From assembly GCF_008367235.1 (NCBI RefSeq), contig NZ_VTZS01000005.1, positions 326,163-390,162 on the forward strand: 64,000 bases of DNA, in the 5' to 3' direction. Below the pieces are notes generated by a model. It saw only the letters and a program-made list of their open reading frames with translations, did not search any database and was not told where the DNA came from. This stretch comes from Pareuzebyella sediminis. Its GTDB lineage: Bacteria > Bacteroidota > Bacteroidia > Flavobacteriales > Flavobacteriaceae. Both the position numbers and the translations under genes were made by a program. Shown piece by piece: positions 61,401-64,000 of this stretch (position 1 is its first letter; the number at the start of each line of letters is the position of its first letter).

Positions 61401-64000
61401 CGATAGGTACATTGGATATAGCCAATGATGCCGTTACCCTTGGGAAACTGGCCGATGGAACTGCTTTGGGGCAGGTGATGCAGTGGGACGGTGCGAACTG
61501 GACCCTAGTGGACCTGGGTTCCGTAACGGTAACGGAGAACGACGGTGTGATCGGGAACGAGGTGGTCGGGCCGTCGAACGGTACCTTGACTCTCACGGGG
61601 GCCGGGGATACCGTCGACCCCTTTAGGTTGGAGGTCACGGCCGACGGTATAACGGGCAACGAGATAGCCACGGGTGCCGTAGGTACGGACGAACTGTCTG
61701 ACAGTGCGGTGACCCTGGGTAAATTGGCCGATGGCAGTAACGCAGGGGACCTTATCCAATGGAACGGCACGGCCTGGACGTACATCGACCCGAGTACCTT
61801 GGACACGGACACTCAGGACCTTTCGATCGATGCCTCTGGCACTACGATATCGCTTGTGGACGGCGGTTCCGTGACGATCAACCCCGACGATGCGGATGCG
61901 GACCCGGGCAACGAGATCCAGGACCTCGACCTTACGGGCGACATCCTCACGATCACCAACAACGGCTCTGCGACTCCGATCGACCTTTCGGGCTATACGG
62001 ACACGGACACGCAGTACACTGCGGGCACGGGGCTCAACCTTGTGGGTACCGAGTTCAGTGCCGACCCGAGCCTTGCCACGGACGCCGAGGTTGCCGCTGC
62101 GGTAGCTGCGAGCGACGCCCTTGATCTGGACAAGGTGATCGGCAACGAATCGGTAACGGGGCTGACCTTTGATGGAGGGACCTCGGTCTTGACGCTCACC
62201 CAGGATGGCGCCGCAAACCAAACGGTTAATTTAGGGGCATTGGACACGGACACTCAGGACCTTTCGATCGACGCCTCTGGCACTACGATATCGCTTGTGG
62301 ACGGCGGTTCCGTGACGATCAACCCCGACGATGCGGATGCGGACCCGAACAACGAGATCCAGACACTTTCGCAGTTGGGCACGGACGTGACCCTTAGCGA
62401 CGGGGGCGGCACCATATCGGTGGCCGACAACGACGACGACCCGGGCAACGAGATCCAGGACCTCGACCTTACGGGCGACATCCTCACGATCACCAACAAC
62501 GGCTCTGCGACTCCGATCGACCTTTCGGGCTATACGGACACGGACACGCAGTACACTGCGGGCACGGGGCTCAACCTTGTGGGTACCGAGTTCAGTGCCG
62601 ACCCGAGCCTTGCCACGGACGCCGAGGTTGCCGCTGCGGTAGCTGCGAGCGACGCCCTCGATCTGGACAAGGTGATCGGCAACGAATCGGTAACGGGGCT
62701 GACCTTTGATGGAGGGACCTCGGTCTTGACGCTTACCCAGGATGGCGCCGCAAACCAAACGGTTAATTTAGGGGCATTGGACACGGACACTCAGGACCTT
62801 TCGATCGATGCCTCTGGCACTACGATATCGCTTGTGGACGGCGGTTCCGTGACGATCAACCCCGACGATGCGGATGCGGACCCGAACAACGAATTCCAGG
62901 ACCTGGGTATCGGTGTGGGCAGCGTTCCCAACGAGAGTGTGGAACTGACCATTACCAATGGGTCCGGCACTTCGATTGATATCCGTGATGCAGACGCAAT
63001 CGTTGGTAACGAAGTCATCAACGGTACGGATGCGACTTTGACCCGTTCCGGTAGCGGTACGCTAGCGGATCCATATACATTGGACGTAGCCGCCGATGGA
63101 ATCACCAATGCCGAGATCGCCGACGATGCCGTTGGACTTGAAAATCTTGCTGACGGAACCCTTACAGGTCAGGTAATCCAATGGGATGGTACGGATTGGA
63201 CCTTGGTTGATTTGGGATCGGTGACCGTTACCGAAAACGACGGTGTGATCGGTAATGAAATAGTCAATGCCACTGACGGTACCCTGATAAGATCCGGGGC
63301 TGGAAGTACCGTCGATCCCTACACATTGGACGTAGCCGCGGATGGAATCACCACTGCCGAAATCGCAGACAATGCTGTGCAGTTGGAGAATATCGCCGAT
63401 GGTACCCTAGTGGGCCAAGTAATGCAATGGGACGGAACGGATTGGGTGTTGGTAGATGCTGGCACATTGGATACGGACACGGACACTCAGGACCTTTCGA
63501 TCGACGCCTCTGGCACTACGATATCGCTTGTGGACGGCGGTTCCGTGACGATCAACCCCGACGATGCGGATGCGGACCCGGGCAACGAGATCCAGGACCT
63601 ACAGTTCTCTGGTGGCCAGATCACCCTTAGCGGGGACCCGGACGCGACGGTCATCGACCTTAGCGGTTACGACACGGACGCCTCTGACGACTTCGACGGC
63701 CAGTGGAGCAGCCTTACGGGCGTTCCGGCGGACTTTGCGGACAACGTCGACGACGTGAACGATGCTGACTCTGTTATCGGCAACGAATCGGTAACGGGGC
63801 TGACCTTTGATGGAGGGACCTCGGTCTTGACGCTCACCCAGGATGGCGCCGCAAACCAAACGGTTAATTTAGGGGCATTGGACACGGACACTCAGGACCT
63901 TTCGATCGACGCCTCTGGCACTACGCTATCGCTTGTGGACGGCGGTTCCGTGACGATCAACCCCGACGATGCGGATGCGGACCCGAACAACGAGATCCAG
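58418..64000 (+). CDS. Giant repeat surface protein (3' end outside the window)
   Basis: An open frame of 1861 codons from ATG at 58418 to the last base, with no stop that I could find; the last codons read DPNNEIQ. MRRICALLLFLFSGIAIAQT is a signal peptide. A short YVNTNTGTIYFWDGNSWEL unit (about residues 55-73) resembles phage tail or surface-fibre linkers. The rest consists of Thr, Asp, Gly and Asn-rich beta modules: GNVTLVNEAGATMTVAKSDI, DTDTQYTAGTGLNLVGTEFS, VIGNESVTGLTFDGG, IDASGTTISLVDGGSVTI and LGKLADGTALGQVMQWDGANW. Modules recur at near-identical DNA sequence in a GC-rich codon style. It is probably a long secreted adhesin or fibre; no catalytic domain is seen. The C-terminal sorting signal lies outside. 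Confidence 0.85.
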   Translation, partial: MRRICALLLFLFSGIAIAQTTVTLEDQCNCEVLSGPDVTAPGMTTPTGADTGDIYVNTNTGTIYFWDGNSWELTSSDNQQLQGFTFDSLTGELRLTLENGGTSSIILPLETLTTMTGVAPVGNAIGIYENENGDLVTINETITSMTDNGDGNVTLVNEAGATMTVAKSDITANPDGTYTFTNNDGTDVTIDTNGIEITNVIPGNRIATVTEADGTTVDIDETVTDITGTSVTGNEIGVYQKEDGTTVSIQETITSMTDNGDGNVTLVNEAGATMTVAKSDITANPDGTYTFTNNDGTDVTIDTNGIEITNVIPGNRIATVTEADGTTVDIDETITTLSTLDGVNFTYTSEDGTPTVFDGTDDQDASEVNLTNPIDVDGDTIDESTVEEAIADLANNSSDNQDLTGATLSGLNELQIDIEDGNSATVDLSSLSETVTAGTGAVTVTDDGNGNYTVNSTDLDEDLTNELTLIGSGAPAVTPSNAGVTYVDDVAGQLYVWDGAAWNQVGGNASPDLDGDPNNEFQTLSQLGTDVTLSDGGGTISVADNDDDPNNEIQDLSYNPATQILNITNNATATDIDLSGLDTDTQYTAGTGLNLVGTEFSADPSLATDAEVAAAVAASDALDLDKVIGNESVTGLTFDGGTSVLTLTQDGAANQTVNLGALDTDTQYTAGDGLNLDGSNEFTAVASPDAGNATEVRANGIFSTDDQDASEVSYDGSVTGLGGDVQAAIDNLAGQVDDDVSVTNTITGNRIATISEPGITPVDIEETITTLDTVDSETYTYRSENGTETSFDGTDDQDASQVNLATPVDIDGDSSDETTVEEAITALAASSSDNQQISGSVTTPNELVNIALERGGSTNIDIRDGDSDDTNEIQDASEVSFDNSATSLTGSTVQAALEELDGNIGSSELTTTVSEGNGVDIVSSTSGNNTDYEVTVNVGELTGDGNVTSTNATIDITGGNASTLNDVTLDVADNAITNAKMADNAITTTEILDGTIGTLDIANDAVTLGKLADGTALGQVMQWDGANWTLVDLGSVTVTENDGVIGNEVVGPSNGTLTLTGAGDTVDPFRLEVTADGITGNEIATGAVGTDELSDSAVTLGKLADGSNAGDLIQWNGTAWTYIDPSTLDTDTQDLSIDASGTTISLVDGGSVTINPDDADADPGNEIQDLDLTGDILTITNNGSATPIDLSGYTDTDTQYTAGTGLNLVGTEFSADPSLATDAEVAAAVAASDALDLDKVIGNESVTGLTFDGGTSVLTLTQDGAANQTVNLGALDTDTQDLSIDASGTTISLVDGGSVTINPDDADADPNNEIQTLSQLGTDVTLSDGGGTISVADNDDDPGNEIQDLDLTGDILTITNNGSATPIDLSGYTDTDTQYTAGTGLNLVGTEFSADPSLATDAEVAAAVAASDALDLDKVIGNESVTGLTFDGGTSVLTLTQDGAANQTVNLGALDTDTQDLSIDASGTTISLVDGGSVTINPDDADADPNNEFQDLGIGVGSVPNESVELTITNGSGTSIDIRDADAIVGNEVINGTDATLTRSGSGTLADPYTLDVAADGITNAEIADDAVGLENLADGTLTGQVIQWDGTDWTLVDLGSVTVTENDGVIGNEIVNATDGTLIRSGAGSTVDPYTLDVAADGITTAEIADNAVQLENIADGTLVGQVMQWDGTDWVLVDAGTLDTDTDTQDLSIDASGTTISLVDGGSVTINPDDADADPGNEIQDLQFSGGQITLSGDPDATVIDLSGYDTDASDDFDGQWSSLTGVPADFADNVDDVNDADSVIGNESVTGLTFDGGTSVLTLTQDGAANQTVNLGALDTDTQDLSIDASGTTLSLVDGGSVTINPDDADADPNNEIQ
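58838..59082 (+). repeat. Repeat A, copy 1 (245 bp)
   Basis: Matches 59171-59415 with one difference I could find (C/T in the codon for Asn in TFTNNDG). The period is 333 nt. It encodes the block from TITSMTDNGDGN to VDIDET. Confidence 0.88.
59171..59415 (+). repeat. Repeat A, copy 2 (245 bp)
   Basis: Second copy of 58838-59082. It is followed by the codon change to a host-like style (ACTATCACTACCTTG). Confidence 0.88.
60161..60414 (+). repeat. Repeat B, copy 1 (254 bp)
   Basis: Encodes DTDTQYTAGTGLNLVGTEFS to the next DTDTQ. It differs from copies 2 and 3 at a few silent positions (for example GTGACG against GTAACG and GCTGCA against GCCGCA). Confidence 0.88.
61799..61906 (+). repeat. Repeat C (108 bp, first of five copies)
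   Basis: Encodes DTDTQDLSIDASGTTISLVD and on to DADADP. Copies: 61799-61906, 62240-62347, 62777-62884, about 63475-63580 and 63878-63985. The last copy reads TTLSL instead of TTISL. The window ends 15 nt after it. Confidence 0.88.
61904..62347 (+). repeat. 444-bp segment duplicated 537 bp further on, copy 1
   Basis: Includes repeat B copy 2 and one copy of repeat C. The matching copy lies at 62441-62884. The 93-bp interval between them (62348-62440) repeats 59969-60061 with only one difference that I could see (GAGATC against GAGTTC). Confidence 0.8.
62000..62253 (+). repeat. Repeat B, copy 2 (254 bp)
   Basis: Offset 1839 from copy 1 and 537 from copy 3. Nearly identical. Confidence 0.88.
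62441..62884 (+). repeat. 444-bp segment, copy 2
   Basis: Second copy of 61904-62347, with few differences, such as CTC for CTT in DALDLDK. Confidence 0.8.
62537..62790 (+). repeat. Repeat B, copy 3 (254 bp)
   Basis: Nearly identical to copies 1 and 2. A partial fourth copy runs from about 63776 to 63892, starting at VIGNESV. Confidence 0.88.

Noticed and set aside
58390..63891. Many long minus-strand frames opposite the giant repeat gene
   Set aside because: They are shadows: GC-rich repeats of Asp, Thr and Gly codons have few stops on the other strand, and the frames repeat only because the DNA does.
58838..63985. Regular repeats as a CRISPR array
   Set aside because: Units are long, coding, in frame and adjacent or overlapping. 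There are no short palindromic repeats with unique spacers and no cas genes.
58418..64000. Idea that the giant gene is part of a prophage
   Set aside because: It has a signal peptide and follows secreted surface proteins. No phage structural, lysis or integrase gene is in the window.

Overview
The window is a stretch of chromosome from a member of the Bacteroidota, very probably a marine gliding member of the Flavobacteriaceae. The evidence is the set of lineage-typical genes: a SusD-like lipoprotein, PorP/SprF and OmpA-type type IX secretion (T9SS) partners, a gliding-motility C-terminal sorting domain, ribosomal protein THX, DUF2851 and DUF3467. Promoters of the Bacteroidota form TAnnTTTG, sometimes with a TTG-type box 19 nt upstream, support this. 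Ordinary genes are AT-rich and show no clear Shine-Dalgarno pattern.

Layout. 1-6.6 kb: the divergent start of D-Ala-D-Ala ligase, a PASTA protein, RluD, YaaA, THX, a uracil-DNA glycosylase-like protein and PEP carboxylase. 6.6-10 kb: a sparse stretch with a tiny ORF, a DinB-like protein, a small membrane protein and an orphan SusD-like lipoprotein. 10-17.5 kb: a full trp operon on the minus strand, in the order E-G-D-C-F-(lipoprotein)-B-A. It is preceded by a trp leader peptide with three consecutive Trp codons, an attenuator hairpin and a textbook Bacteroidota promoter. 17.6-19.4 kb: a MarR-nitroreductase-YceI operon with a palindromic operator candidate over its promoter. 19.5-28.7 kb: rhodanese, DUF2851, a PspC-like protein, a K+ channel, an unusual AgcS symporter with extra periplasmic domains, a helix-hairpin-helix protein, an acyl-CoA dehydrogenase, rpsU, a Xer recombinase and a hibernation factor. 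28.7-42 kb: the translation and transcription block, tRNA-Thr/Tyr/Gly/Thr, tuf, tRNA-Trp, secE, nusG, rplKAJL, rpoB and rpoC. It is followed by a DUF3467 protein and, on the other strand, prfC.

44.4-64 kb is a surface-protein region. It holds a thrombospondin-type-3 adhesin with a T9SS type-B C-terminal domain, its PorP/SprF-like and OmpA/TPR partners, two multidomain secreted proteins of more than 1200 aa, and a giant repeat protein that runs off the window. The two multidomain proteins end in the same short tail (VITNRRIT-x-RV-x-K), and neither shows a known T9SS C-terminal domain that I recognise. Two of the surface genes share a motif at matched distance before the promoter. The repeat modules of the adhesin and the giant protein are near-identical in DNA and written in a GC-rich codon dialect unlike the rest of the window.

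The leads I consider least expected are the shared C-terminal tail, the shared upstream motif and the mosaic codon dialect of the repeat modules. The trp attenuator is the best-supported regulatory element.
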